Shown in pieces: positions 1 to 7,672 of a stretch of DNA of 26,050 nucleotides. The translations under genes were made by a program, and so were the position numbers. Origin of the DNA: Firmicutes bacterium UBA4049 (GTDB taxonomy: Bacteria > Bacillota > Desulfotomaculia > Desulfotomaculales > Nap2-2B); NCBI GenBank assembly GCA_002382755.1, contig DFZT01000095.1:1-26050 (forward strand). The letters run 5' to 3'. The notes under the pieces were generated by a model. That model searched no databases. It was not told the origin of the DNA and saw nothing but the letters and a program-made list of their open reading frames with translations. Position 1 is the stretch's first letter; each line of letters begins with the position of its first letter.

Positions 1-1
1 C

Positions 2-1675
2 GCCCTTGATCTGATCTCCGACCAAAAAGGCAACCTGTATGCGCTTACTGTCTGCGGCACACTCGATGAAAAAGATACGACCATTCCCGCCGGATCCTTG
101 ATGGCGGTTATAAAAATAGATCAAGCCGGGGAAGTTGTGAAAGATTTTGATGTCCAATTCAAATTGCCAAACTCCGTTCCGATGCCCTGGGTTAAAAAAT
201 CTCTGTTTGTTCAAACAGCGAAAGACGGTTCAGTATATATTCTTGATGCCGTTAGTAAGAAGATATTAAAATTCTTTGCTGACGGAAAAGAACACCGGGA
301 ATTTAACGAATGGACAGTATTTCCGGATTTACCTTCAGGTTTTGGTGTGGACGGGGCTGGCAATATTTATCTGGGTGAAGGCCAAGAAGACGATAAAGGC
401 AATTTTATTTATAAATATAATTCTTCCGGGACTTATCTGGGTGTGGTCCCCTATTTCAGGGGCCAGATTGACAGGCTGATTATGGATAAAAACGACAGGA
501 TCTATATATACAGCAAGGATAATCCGGAGATAACCCTGTTAAAACCGGTTCTATCCATCTACAGAAGCAGAAATAATCTTTTGCCCGCCGGAGCTTTCTA
601 TTCAACTGCCCTGCAAAATACGTCGCTGGAAATGACCTGGCACAAAATTGTATTGGATAGAAACATCCCGGAAAATACCCAAATCCTCATCTATCATCTT
701 GTTTCGAATGAAAAAGATTTTATGATCGACGGAAACCTGGTAAATCTGGATAATTTCATCAGGAACACTTCAATATTATCAGACGATCAAAAGGCAATCA
801 GAATTAAAAGCCTAAACAACTTGAACTGGTCCAAACCCCTGGTCAACCCTGAAGATACCTTAATTCACAGTACTGCCGGCCGTTACCTCTGGTTAAGAAT
901 TGAATTTATCGGCAGTGAAACGAAAACTCCTCTTTTAAAAAGTGTCCGTGTCGATTTTCCCCGTCAATCTTATCTTAACTATTTACCCTCCGTTTACCAG
1001 GAAAATGAACAAAGCAGGGATTTCTTGGAGCGTTTTCTTTCCTTGTTTAGAACTTTTTATTCCGCGAACGAACACCAAATTGGTCACCTTGAGAAGTATT
1101 TTGATGCGGATGTTGTATCAGGGGATTTCTTGCGCTGGCTCGGCAGCTGGTTGGCAGTTGCAGCCGATGAAAACTGGGCGGAGAAAAAAGTGCGCCAGTT
1201 AATTAAAAAAGCTCCCCGGCTATATAAAAAGCGCGGGACAAGGGGAGGAATACAGGAAATCTTAGAAATATATACCGGCGAGAAGCCTTTTGTAATCGAA
1301 CAATTTCAATTCAAGTGCGAAGCAGCTGAAAAAGATTATAAAGACCTGCTGAACAGGCTTTACGGAACTGATCCATACGAATTTAGCATCCTTTTAAAAC
1401 CTTTTCTGATTAAATCAGCCGGTGAACGCAGTACGGTTAAAAACATAGCAGATTCTGAGAAACCGGCGTATACGCGCGCCAATGTGATTATCCTGGAACC
1501 ATGGATAAATCTTGACTTATATACCTACTTAGGAGTAAACACTTACCTTTCCAAACCTACCCCAAGGCTTGACGAACAATCCGTCATGCCGCGTGATACG
1601 GTACTGTCCGATTTTAAAGAAGCAGGACAAGTTGAAAGACGTTCAAGAATATCTGAGGATACATATTTAACCTAA
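2..1675 (+). CDS. Contractile injection/phage tail baseplate-type protein with beta-propeller-like N-terminus (5' partial)
   Basis: The frame is open from the first bases of the window, so the gene starts upstream and the ATG at 98 is internal. The N-terminal part has repeated 'D..GN.Y' strands (for example DQKGNLYAL, DGAGNIYLG, DKNDRIYIY), as in NHL-type beta-propellers. From about nt 960 the protein carries a block (LNYLPSVYQENEQSRDFLER, then GDFLRWLGSWL and KKRGTRGGIQEILEIYTG) typical of the phage tail protein I/TIGR02242 group found in baseplates of contractile injection systems. A propeller ahead of the tail domain is common for these large homologues. It probably acts in the baseplate of an extracellular injection particle or tailocin. 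The next gene follows after 28 nt, so the two are probably co-transcribed. Family recognition is by motif only. Sheath, tube and ATPase genes would have to lie upstream of the window. Confidence 0.8.
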   Translation, partial: ALDLISDQKGNLYALTVCGTLDEKDTTIPAGSLMAVIKIDQAGEVVKDFDVQFKLPNSVPMPWVKKSLFVQTAKDGSVYILDAVSKKILKFFADGKEHREFNEWTVFPDLPSGFGVDGAGNIYLGEGQEDDKGNFIYKYNSSGTYLGVVPYFRGQIDRLIMDKNDRIYIYSKDNPEITLLKPVLSIYRSRNNLLPAGAFYSTALQNTSLEMTWHKIVLDRNIPENTQILIYHLVSNEKDFMIDGNLVNLDNFIRNTSILSDDQKAIRIKSLNNLNWSKPLVNPEDTLIHSTAGRYLWLRIEFIGSETKTPLLKSVRVDFPRQSYLNYLPSVYQENEQSRDFLERFLSLFRTFYSANEHQIGHLEKYFDADVVSGDFLRWLGSWLAVAADENWAEKKVRQLIKKAPRLYKKRGTRGGIQEILEIYTGEKPFVIEQFQFKCEAAEKDYKDLLNRLYGTDPYEFSILLKPFLIKSAGERSTVKNIADSEKPAYTRANVIILEPWINLDLYTYLGVNTYLSKPTPRLDEQSVMPRDTVLSDFKEAGQVERRSRISEDTYLT

Positions 1676-1703
1676 TCCAACAAAACCAAGGAGGAATTGT
1701 TTA

Positions 1704-3533
1704 ATGAATGATTGCTCGCTTCATCCCTTTGAGCGCAACCGGTATTTCTACGGCAAGTTGCTTACGGTCAGGGATTTCGAAACCGAACAGAGCTACTTTA
1801 TTGAGAAGAACCGCCTGGTCAACCGTCTGATTCATGGAAAGGGTATAATTTACGGACTGGAGGCTGATCAACCTCAGATTGATGACGGCGATAGTTTGAC
1901 AATCGAGCTGTCTGAGGGAGTTGCCTTAGACTGCTGCGGAAATGAGATAGTTTTCCCTCAGAAAGGAATAGTTACTGCAAAGGGAACCTTTGATGACGGC
2001 CTTTATTTCCTTTATTTGAAATACGCGGAGTATAACAGGGAACCCGTTCCGTGCCTTTCCAACGCTTCCGCTTGCGAAGAAGTCTGCTGTTACAGCAGGA
2101 TTCGTGAAACTTTTGAGGTTGTGATTAGTTCTTCAGCGCCGGCAACTGCGCCCGATGACGCTGAACCTGGAGACTGCTGCGACCAGACTGATGACAACCC
2201 CGGGATTTTTATTGCGGCAGTGAACATTCTAGGAAAAGAAGTTGCTATAGACACAAACAAAACATCCGAATACCGGACATTTGTCTACAATAATCCCTTG
2301 CTGCGCCATTTGCTTGAAAGCTTAAAGAAACAGGTCGACCTTCACCTGAACGATTTTGAGAACCCTCACGGCACTACCGCCGCCCAGGCCGGCGCTCTGG
2401 TGAGCATAGACGGGGTTTCCAATCCCGGCGGCAACATTGCCCTTAGTGCCGGTAATAGTATCAGCATTACTGCCGACAATAACAATAAAGCCATTACTAT
2501 TTCAGAATCTCATTCTGTAATCGAAGGCAATCCTCACAACACCCGGCATGCTTCAACGGGACCGGAACCCGTTAATCCGGAAAACAGCGACACCGCCAGG
2601 AATAAGCACGTCTCCGATGCAGACTCGGGAAGATGGAATCGTTCCCTTACCGGGATCAGGGTTAATGGAGAAACTATTCTGCAAAATCCCGGAAGTTTTG
2701 TTGATTTAAAAGCAGGGAAAAACATTATCCTGACTGCTGATGAATCCGGAAATTCACTGGCAATCAATGCAAATGCGGGTCTGGAGGCAAGAACAGGCCA
2801 GGTGGTTATCAAAACAAATGAAAAGGGCCACGGAACTGCAACAGTCAATTCAGGCTTTACAAATGAGCATTTCTTCGTTTATATCGGTTTGGAACAGGAA
2901 GAATACATCGAATATGGTTCATCATTCGAATTTGCGGGACATGTACTAAGCCCGAGAATAAGAATTTTCCGGAAATCAAAACCGACAATCGTGCCTACCA
3001 TCGGACCTATCAGACCGGCAATCGAGCCGACTATCGGCCCTATCAGACCGCCTTTAGGAATATTAGAGGAAAATGATACCGGGTACTTCAGCATTATCAT
3101 AAATGAGCCTGACTTAGGCAGTCAGTCCATACCATTTGTTTGGTTTGCGGTTCCCGGTCAGGGGTATATTCCGCCAACGATAAAACCTACTATTGAACCT
3201 ACTATCGTACCGACAATTATTCCAACTATCAAGCCTACAATAATACCTACCATTGGACCTACAATAATACCTACCATTGGACCTACTATCGAACCAACGA
3301 TTGTTCCAACTATCAAACCAACAATAATGCCTACTGCAGGCCCGGTTATAGAACGGGAGATATCTGAAGTGTCCGGCATCAATGAGGAATACTCGTCCCT
3401 CCTTAAATCAAAAGGAATTAACAACCTTTCCGCACTTGCCTCTGCCGAACCTGGGGATGTCGCGAAGATATTAGGAACTACAGAAATTACCGCGATGAGC
3501 TTTATAGATGAAGCAAAGCGTTTGCTGCGCTAG
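1704..3533 (+). CDS. Fibre-like structural protein with Pro-Thr-Ile repeats and C-terminal helix-hairpin-helix
   Basis: The 609-aa start is set by AAGGAGGA at 1688, eight bases before the ATG. The N-terminus (FERNRYFYGKLLTVRDFETE ... GKGIIYGLE) resembles a conserved domain I associate with proteins encoded beside injection-system baseplates. Residues about 65-200 look beta-rich and contain several Cys pairs. Residues about 220-355 have tail-fibre-like strings (NPHGTTAAQAGALVSIDGVS, GNPHNTRHAS, LKAGKNIILTADE). Two blocks of Pro-Thr-Ile-X tetrapeptides follow: a short one near residues 425-450 and a long one near 490-546. The last roughly 55 residues (VSGINEEYSSLLKSKGINNL ... LGTTEITAMSFIDEAKRLLR) look like a helix-hairpin-helix pair of the RNA polymerase alpha-CTD/HHH_5 kind. 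There is no signal peptide. A structural fibre or adhesin of the particle is the best guess. The role of the HhH tail is unknown. Confidence 0.75.
   Translation: MNDCSLHPFERNRYFYGKLLTVRDFETEQSYFIEKNRLVNRLIHGKGIIYGLEADQPQIDDGDSLTIELSEGVALDCCGNEIVFPQKGIVTAKGTFDDGLYFLYLKYAEYNREPVPCLSNASACEEVCCYSRIRETFEVVISSSAPATAPDDAEPGDCCDQTDDNPGIFIAAVNILGKEVAIDTNKTSEYRTFVYNNPLLRHLLESLKKQVDLHLNDFENPHGTTAAQAGALVSIDGVSNPGGNIALSAGNSISITADNNNKAITISESHSVIEGNPHNTRHASTGPEPVNPENSDTARNKHVSDADSGRWNRSLTGIRVNGETILQNPGSFVDLKAGKNIILTADESGNSLAINANAGLEARTGQVVIKTNEKGHGTATVNSGFTNEHFFVYIGLEQEEYIEYGSSFEFAGHVLSPRIRIFRKSKPTIVPTIGPIRPAIEPTIGPIRPPLGILEENDTGYFSIIINEPDLGSQSIPFVWFAVPGQGYIPPTIKPTIEPTIVPTIIPTIKPTIIPTIGPTIIPTIGPTIEPTIVPTIKPTIMPTAGPVIEREISEVSGINEEYSSLLKSKGINNLSALASAEPGDVAKILGTTEITAMSFIDEAKRLLR
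3171..3345 (+). repeat. Coding tandem repeat of Pro-Thr-Ile-X tetrapeptides
   Basis: About 14 copies of a 12-nt unit encode Pro-Thr-Ile-X, where X is Lys, Glu, Val, Ile, Gly or Met. Units 3234-3257 and 3258-3281 form an exact 24-nt tandem duplication. Other units use different synonymous codons for the same peptide, which suggests both recent slippage and older copies kept by selection. A shorter related block lies at about 2979-3050. Confidence 0.9.
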
Positions 3534-3614
3534 AAGGGAAAGGGGATATTTAATTTTAATTTTGCCAAAAGAAAAACCGCGTAAATAACAATTCGGCAAC
3601 AGGAGGCATGACAA

Positions 3615-4190
3615 ATGGGTAATGATAATTCCTCATCTAATACCGGCAAAAATGGTACAACCCAACTGGATAAGGGATTGCGTTTTGTCAACAGTATGAT
3701 CATGAAAACAAAAGTTGATTATTTTGAATCACTTGTTGACTTACATGGTCTTATCGATCTCATGATCGCAAAAGGCTTGATCAACAGCAGGGAGTTTATT
3801 CAAAGAAGGGAAATGATTAAAGAATCATTAAGAAATGAATTTGCCCGGGACAGGTTCCAGGTGGAATTGGATCCTACCCCGGATAAATACCAAATAACTC
3901 CGTCAACCGTTGATTGTAATCAGCGGTATCATTTATGCAAGGCCAGGTGCTGCACGCTGAGGGTTACTTTGTCAAGCCAGGATCTTGATGAAGGCATAGC
4001 CCACTGGGAATATGCGTCGCCATATTCCCAGGCTACCAATGAAGACGGTTATTGTGTGCATTTGCAGAGGCCGGAAAATACCTGCGCTATCTATGAAAAT
4101 CGCCCCGCTGTCTGCCGTGCGTATAGCTGTAAAAATGATGAACGTATTTGGAAGGATTTTGAGGGTAAAGTTCCTGCAGTCGAAACCTAG
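3615..4190 (+). CDS. YkgJ-family (CxxCxxCC-type) metal-cluster-binding protein
   Basis: The 191-aa protein starts at an ATG preceded by AGGAGG at 3600. The C-terminal half holds eight cysteines at residues 101, 108, 112, 113, 147, 157, 167 and 172, in the arrangement of the YkgJ/UPF0153 zinc- or iron-chelating family (C-x6-C-x3-CC, then YCVHL, TCAIYENRP and VCRAYSC). The first 100 residues are a helical, charged extension with no recognised domain. There is no signal peptide or membrane segment, so a cytosolic location is expected. It lies 81 nt after the fibre-like gene on the same strand. YkgJ proteins have no settled biochemical function; some are thought to help modify or mature a partner protein. 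A link with the injection-system genes rests only on position. Confidence 0.8.
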   Translation: MGNDNSSSNTGKNGTTQLDKGLRFVNSMIMKTKVDYFESLVDLHGLIDLMIAKGLINSREFIQRREMIKESLRNEFARDRFQVELDPTPDKYQITPSTVDCNQRYHLCKARCCTLRVTLSSQDLDEGIAHWEYASPYSQATNEDGYCVHLQRPENTCAIYENRPAVCRAYSCKNDERIWKDFEGKVPAVET

Positions 4191-4384
4191 TTTAATCTTT
4201 AAAAAGTTAAATTAATAAAAACAGACATTGGGATAAATTGCAAAAAAGTAATTATGCAGGAAAAAACCATTCAGGAACGTTTAGAACCCGTTGGAACACC
4301 ATGAGAATTTCTTCGATATTATGAATGGGCTGATTTTTGTCATTCAGGTAACGTTGGATTAAGAAGAAGTGTATTATTGCTGTT

Positions 4385-5275
4385 ATGGAACAAATCCGCG
4401 TCAGTATTATTATCCCAACCTATAATGAGGGAGTATATTTAATTGAAACAGTTAAGTGCCTCTTAAAAAATACTAATTTTTTAGGTTACGAAGTCATTGT
4501 GGTCGACGACGGTTCAACTGACGGCAGCTGCGATTTAATCGACGCCGGCGATAAAAATTACAGCCGGATTTCGGTTGTGAGAACAAACGGTCTGGGGGTG
4601 GCCGGCGCCCGCAATTATGGAGCCCGCTACGCTAAAGGAGATATATTAATTTTCCTTGACGCACATTCCTATACCCCCCCCGGATGGATTACAGAATTAA
4701 TTTCACCTTTCATTGATCCCCAGGTTGGAATGGCAGGACCGGCATTCTCCAGCCTTAACGGCGATACCAGCGCCAGGGGTTTAGGCGCCACTTTCCGTGA
4801 TGCAAGCCTGCAGATGGCCTGGCTTCCTCAAAAGGGAGCTGATTTTTACTCTGTGCCCCTTCTTCCCGGGGGGTGTCAGGCGTTCAGAAAGCTTGATTTT
4901 GAAAATATCGGGGGCTATGATACCGGGATGACCAGATGGGGAAGCGAGGATTTGGAGATAAGCCTGCGCAGCTGGCTTATGGGGTACCGGGTAGTAGTTC
5001 AGCCATCAGTCGTTATTTATCATCTGTTTCGAAATAATTTCCCTTATCATGTGGAAGCACAAGGAATATATTACAACCGCTTAAGGATGGCTCTACTTCA
5101 TTTCACCGGGGAAAGGATAACCAGGGTTTTTGATCACTACAAGAAAACAAATGGATTTGGAAAGCTGATCTTAAGCTTGTTCGAGAGCGATACTAAAGAA
5201 AGGCGCCAGCAGCTATTTAGACAGAGATGCAGGGATGATGATTGGTTTTTTTCGGAGTTCGGCTGTAGTGTGTGA
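4385..5275 (+). CDS. Family 2-type glycosyltransferase with polypeptide-GalNAc-transferase-like signature
   Basis: This 296-aa GT-A fold transferase opens with VSIIIPTYNEG, followed by VVDDGSTDGS and FLDAHSYTPPGW. DAH occupies the place of the DxD metal/sugar-nucleotide motif. It then has the acceptor-loop region GGYDTGMTRWGSEDLEISLR and a late HLFR. The DxH motif, the W-G-x-E-D/N-x-E motif and the H-x-F-R motif recall the GT27 polypeptide GalNAc-transferases rather than typical polysaccharide GT2 enzymes. There is no transmembrane segment, so it should act in the cytosol on a nucleotide sugar. The RBS is weak (AAGAAG around 4362). The Thr/Pro-repeat protein at 1704-3533 is a conceivable substrate. 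The sugar donor cannot be told from sequence. Confidence 0.85.
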   Translation: MEQIRVSIIIPTYNEGVYLIETVKCLLKNTNFLGYEVIVVDDGSTDGSCDLIDAGDKNYSRISVVRTNGLGVAGARNYGARYAKGDILIFLDAHSYTPPGWITELISPFIDPQVGMAGPAFSSLNGDTSARGLGATFRDASLQMAWLPQKGADFYSVPLLPGGCQAFRKLDFENIGGYDTGMTRWGSEDLEISLRSWLMGYRVVVQPSVVIYHLFRNNFPYHVEAQGIYYNRLRMALLHFTGERITRVFDHYKKTNGFGKLILSLFESDTKERRQQLFRQRCRDDDWFFSEFGCSV

Positions 5276-5293
5276 AATTTTAGAGTATCCTTA

Positions 5294-5323
5294 ATACATG
5301 CCTCGAGTAATCGAGGAATGTAT
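5294..5323. terminator. Perfect-arm hairpin between convergent genes, possible bidirectional terminator
   Basis: ATACAT-CCTCGA and TCGAGG-ATGTAT pair around a GTAA loop, with a single G/A mismatch inside the stem. It sits 19 nt after the glycosyltransferase stop and 18 nt beyond the stop of the minus-strand PIN-like pseudogene. No T-run follows on either strand, so classical Rho-independent activity is uncertain. Confidence 0.45.
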
Positions 5324-5340
5324 CTTGATTACCCAAGAGA

Positions 5341-5761
5341 TTATTTAATTGTGCCATTTCCTTCATATACAATTTTCTCTATGAATAGGTCTTCTATAAT
5401 ATTATCAATATCTTTTTTCGACATACCACTAAGAAGAGCGTTGATATAGGCAGCTAAACTGCTTCTCTTTTTTGGCCGTTTGATCGCCGAAACCTTTCTT
5501 AAGTTTTCTTTGACCTTCTGTATCCCTGCCTCATTTTATCGTTTTATTGCCGGACAATTCCTGAAAACTTACAATTTTTTAGCTTTGATTCCACTTTTCT
5601 TCAAATGATTTATTAGATTTATTAATGGATCTTATCCAGCATCCTTTGAATAGACAACGAATGATTTCTTTGTGATCTGTAGCAACATCTTTCCCCAGTT
5701 AAAAGGTGATAAAGAAATCTAATGTATTTCGGCCTTTCCCATTAACCCTAATCCATTCAAC
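5341..5761 (-). pseudogene. Decayed PIN-like domain protein (PIN_7-type)
   Basis: The minus strand read from 5761 gives VEWIRVNGKGRNTLDFFITF, a stop, then LGKDVATDH. A one-base frame change near 5663 leads into SFVVYSKDAG, a stop, then DPLINLINHLKKSGIKAKKL. The same frame continues through stops at 5632-5634, 5569-5571 and 5536-5538 to a basic C-terminus (AIKRPKKRSSLAAYINALLS ... IVYEGNGTIK) that ends at 5341. The pattern G-x-G-(R/K)-N-x-L-D-F-x-I, then (V/I)-x-S-K-D-x-G-x-D-P-L-I, then a KRPKKR-type helical tail matches the PIN-like nuclease family often annotated as PIN_7. The three stops and one frameshift make it non-functional. The N-terminal part with the first acidic residue was not found upstream of 5761. 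The bases from 5762 to 6226 contain no gene I can support. Confidence 0.7.
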
Positions 5762-6226
5762 TTAAAAAACCATCTCTTAGCTGTCACGGAAAAAGGCTCT
5801 TGCTTTTGCATTCCTATAGAATCAGGACCGTGGATAAGACCATATAATAGTCCGCAGGAGTTGTTTATTTCTGACGGCTATTAGTACATGTTTGATGGAT
5901 TGCACACTAATTATATGTTTTTATCCTTTATTTCCCTTGATTGGCGGCCAGTATATCTATTCGGCTGTTTATGTTTAATGGAAGATTCCCCTTTAAACTC
6001 AATCAGAATAAGTAAGGATAATAAATTTATTGCAGCTTGCCTCTTGCCAAACAATCCGGGGCGCAAATGTCTAAAGAAAAGTTTTCAAAGTATCTTATAT
6101 GTATGGTATGATATCCCATATTTTCCAGCGATCTTTCATTGCCATTGCAAGAGTAACATATATGTCTATAATTTCATAAACTTACTAATAAATGCAGTGC
6201 AGTTCCTGTTTCGGGAGTTGTTTTAA

Positions 6227-6715
6227 GTGCGCGGCGAAAGCAAGATTAACATTATGATACCGCAGAAAATATTAAGCAAACAGCAAAGACAAATTTGCAA
6301 ATTGCTGAGTCAGGGGCTTTCCAACAAAGAAATTGCCGCAAAACTAAACATTGAACAAAGATCAGTGGCAACTCAATTATCCCGCACTAAAATGAAGATA
6401 TCCAACCTTGATTATACATACAAAATTAAAACAGGGGCGGAGCATGCCCAATATCTTCTGCTGCCAAGTTCTCCTGCTGACGAATTAAAAAAAAGAATTA
6501 AGGAAGACCCCGGTTTTTTTACATTGATGTTCAATAAATATGCTTCAAACGAAGAGCCCCCGGATGAAAATAAATACCGGCTGGCATCTTCAAGCGCCTG
6601 CAGTTCAACCCTGCTTCATAAGAATAGGGCGAAACAAATGAAAATAATGGCAGCCTGCGGAGGCTGTTCCAACTGCGATAAAATAGCAGTCAAAATAGAA
6701 AAAATGCGAGGATAG
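6227..6715 (+). CDS. LuxR-type HTH regulator with CxxCxxC tail (reading frame probably broken at its 3' end)
   Basis: It starts at GTG 6227 with GGGAG at 6213 placed nine bases before it. An ATG at 6254 is the alternative but has no RBS. Residues 16-58 (LSKQQRQICKLLSQGLSNKE, then IAAKLNIEQRSVATQLSRTK) form a LuxR/sigma-region-4 type helix-turn-helix. Residues 144-150 read CGGCSNC, a possible metal or redox site. There is no receiver or sensor domain, so the protein would act as a DNA-binding regulator of unknown target. The stop at 6713 comes just after a run of six A. In the -1 frame, a coding-quality stretch continues to 6873. The gene was therefore probably about 215 aa long, and it may now be truncated or read through by slippage. 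It stands alone, with a terminator downstream. Confidence 0.65.
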   Translation: MRGESKINIMIPQKILSKQQRQICKLLSQGLSNKEIAAKLNIEQRSVATQLSRTKMKISNLDYTYKIKTGAEHAQYLLLPSSPADELKKRIKEDPGFFTLMFNKYASNEEPPDENKYRLASSSACSSTLLHKNRAKQMKIMAACGGCSNCDKIAVKIEKMRG

Positions 6716-6873
6716 AGCTTAGGGATTACCTGCGAAAACAACAAGTTCGTCCATTGCAGATAAACTGGGACGACGACAGCGCAGTTTACCTAATCAAACC
6801 GGGGCACATTAAAAGGCTGCGGCAGATATACGGCAACCTCTCAGGCAAAAGGCTGCCTGGATTTATAAAATAA
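6682..6873 (+). pseudogene. Out-of-frame 3' continuation of the HTH regulator
   Basis: The frame open from 6682 to the TAA at 6871 encodes IELRDYLRKQQVRPLQINWD, then DDSAVYLIKPGHIKRLRQIY and GNLSGKRLPGFIK. It has no plausible start codon of its own (the only TTG, at 6754, lacks an RBS). It reads in register if one A is added to the A6 tract at 6699-6704, giving KIEKNARIELRDYL as a smooth continuation of the upstream protein. It is best read as the displaced C-terminus. A sequencing error in the homopolymer is equally possible. Confidence 0.55.
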
Positions 6874-6934
6874 TTATCTTTAAAGGCAGTCCACTATAGT
6901 AAAGGCAATTTTAAAAACTGAATATTTTTAACGA

Positions 6935-6968
6935 AACACTGCGTTAACAAAATACGCAGTGTTTTTCT
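6935..6968 (+). terminator. Rho-independent terminator after the HTH regulator
   Basis: A 10-bp perfect stem (AACACTGCGT 6935-6944 and ACGCAGTGTT 6954-6963) encloses a 9-nt loop and runs directly into TTTTC. It lies about 60 nt beyond the displaced reading frame and 13 nt before the RBS of the ugd remnant, so it separates the two transcription units. Confidence 0.8.
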
Positions 6969-6995
6969 TAGTTCTTTTTTAAGGAGGAGCGCAAA

Positions 6996-7653
6996 TTGGC
7001 AAGGTTGTGTGTTGTTGGCTTAGGTTATGTCGGACTGGTCACCGCTTCCTGTTTCGCAAGTCTTGGACACGGCGTGGTAGGTCTCGATAAAGATCAGGGA
7101 AAAATCGACCTATTATCCAGGGGAGTCTCCACTTTTTTTGAACCCGGCCTGGATGAACTGCTAAAAAACGGTCTGGGGAAAAGCCTGCTTTCCTTCACTG
7201 ATGATTTTAAAACTGCCGTCAGCCAGGCTGAAATAGTTTTTATATGCGTCGGTACACCCCCTCATGAAAACGGTATGGCGGAAATGTCTCAGGTAGAAGA
7301 AGTTTCCCGCTGTATTGCCGGCAGTATGAACGGCTATAAGTTAATTGTTGAAAAAAGCACCGTCCCGGCAGGTACCGCATTATGACCCGAAAGCAATGGA
7401 TAACGCCCGGTCTGAACTTGGCAGTACAATGAGCCCGGTTGCCTTTGCCGAAAACCCTTATGATGCGGCACAGATGGCGGATGCAGTCGTCTTTATGACT
7501 GAGTGGCCTGAATTCACCAGAATCGACTTTCAAATACTGCGCAAGACGATGAGGACGCCGGTAATTATTGACGCGAGAAACATGCTGATTCCAGACGAAA
7601 TGATAAAATACGGGTTTTTATATAACGGAATCGGCTATTACAGGCACGGGTAG
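6996..7653 (+). pseudogene. ugd: UDP-glucose 6-dehydrogenase with internal deletion
   Basis: The 5' part starts at TTG 6996 behind AAGGAGGA (6981-6988). It encodes the NAD-binding Rossmann domain of UDP-glucose/UDP-ManNAc dehydrogenases (VVGLGYVGLVTASCFASLGH, FICVGTPPHENG, VEKSTVPAGTA). At about 7380 the frame meets TGA. From 7381, in another frame, the C-terminal UDP-binding domain begins at YDPKAMDNA and ends properly (ADAVVFMTEWPEF, VIIDARNM, NGIGYYRHG). Roughly 200 residues that should lie between these parts are absent, including the central dimer domain and the catalytic Cys motif. The deletion is not a multiple of three. Family length is about 430 aa; about 220 codons remain. The enzyme would oxidise UDP-glucose to UDP-glucuronate for capsule or glycan synthesis and cannot be functional here. 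Confidence 0.9.
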
Positions 7654-7672
7654 TAAAAAATGCCCTGCCACT

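Noticed and set aside
98..100. ATG at 98 as start of the first gene
   Set aside because: The frame is open and protein-like back to position 2 (DLISDQKGNLYALTV), so the true start is upstream of the window.
3158..3424. Minus-strand frame with a glycine-zipper-like VG-x-IVG repeat
   Set aside because: It is the antisense image of the Pro-Thr-Ile codons and has no RBS or independent support.
4268..4356. Near-identical CATTCAGG(T)AACGTT segments about 72 nt apart before the glycosyltransferase
   Set aside because: Only two imperfect copies with no regular spacing; not enough for a repeat array or regulatory claim.
5888..6226. 112-codon plus-strand frame before the HTH regulator
   Set aside because: Cys/Phe/Ile-rich composition unlike neighbours, no RBS, no family resemblance; it looks like chance in AT-rich DNA.
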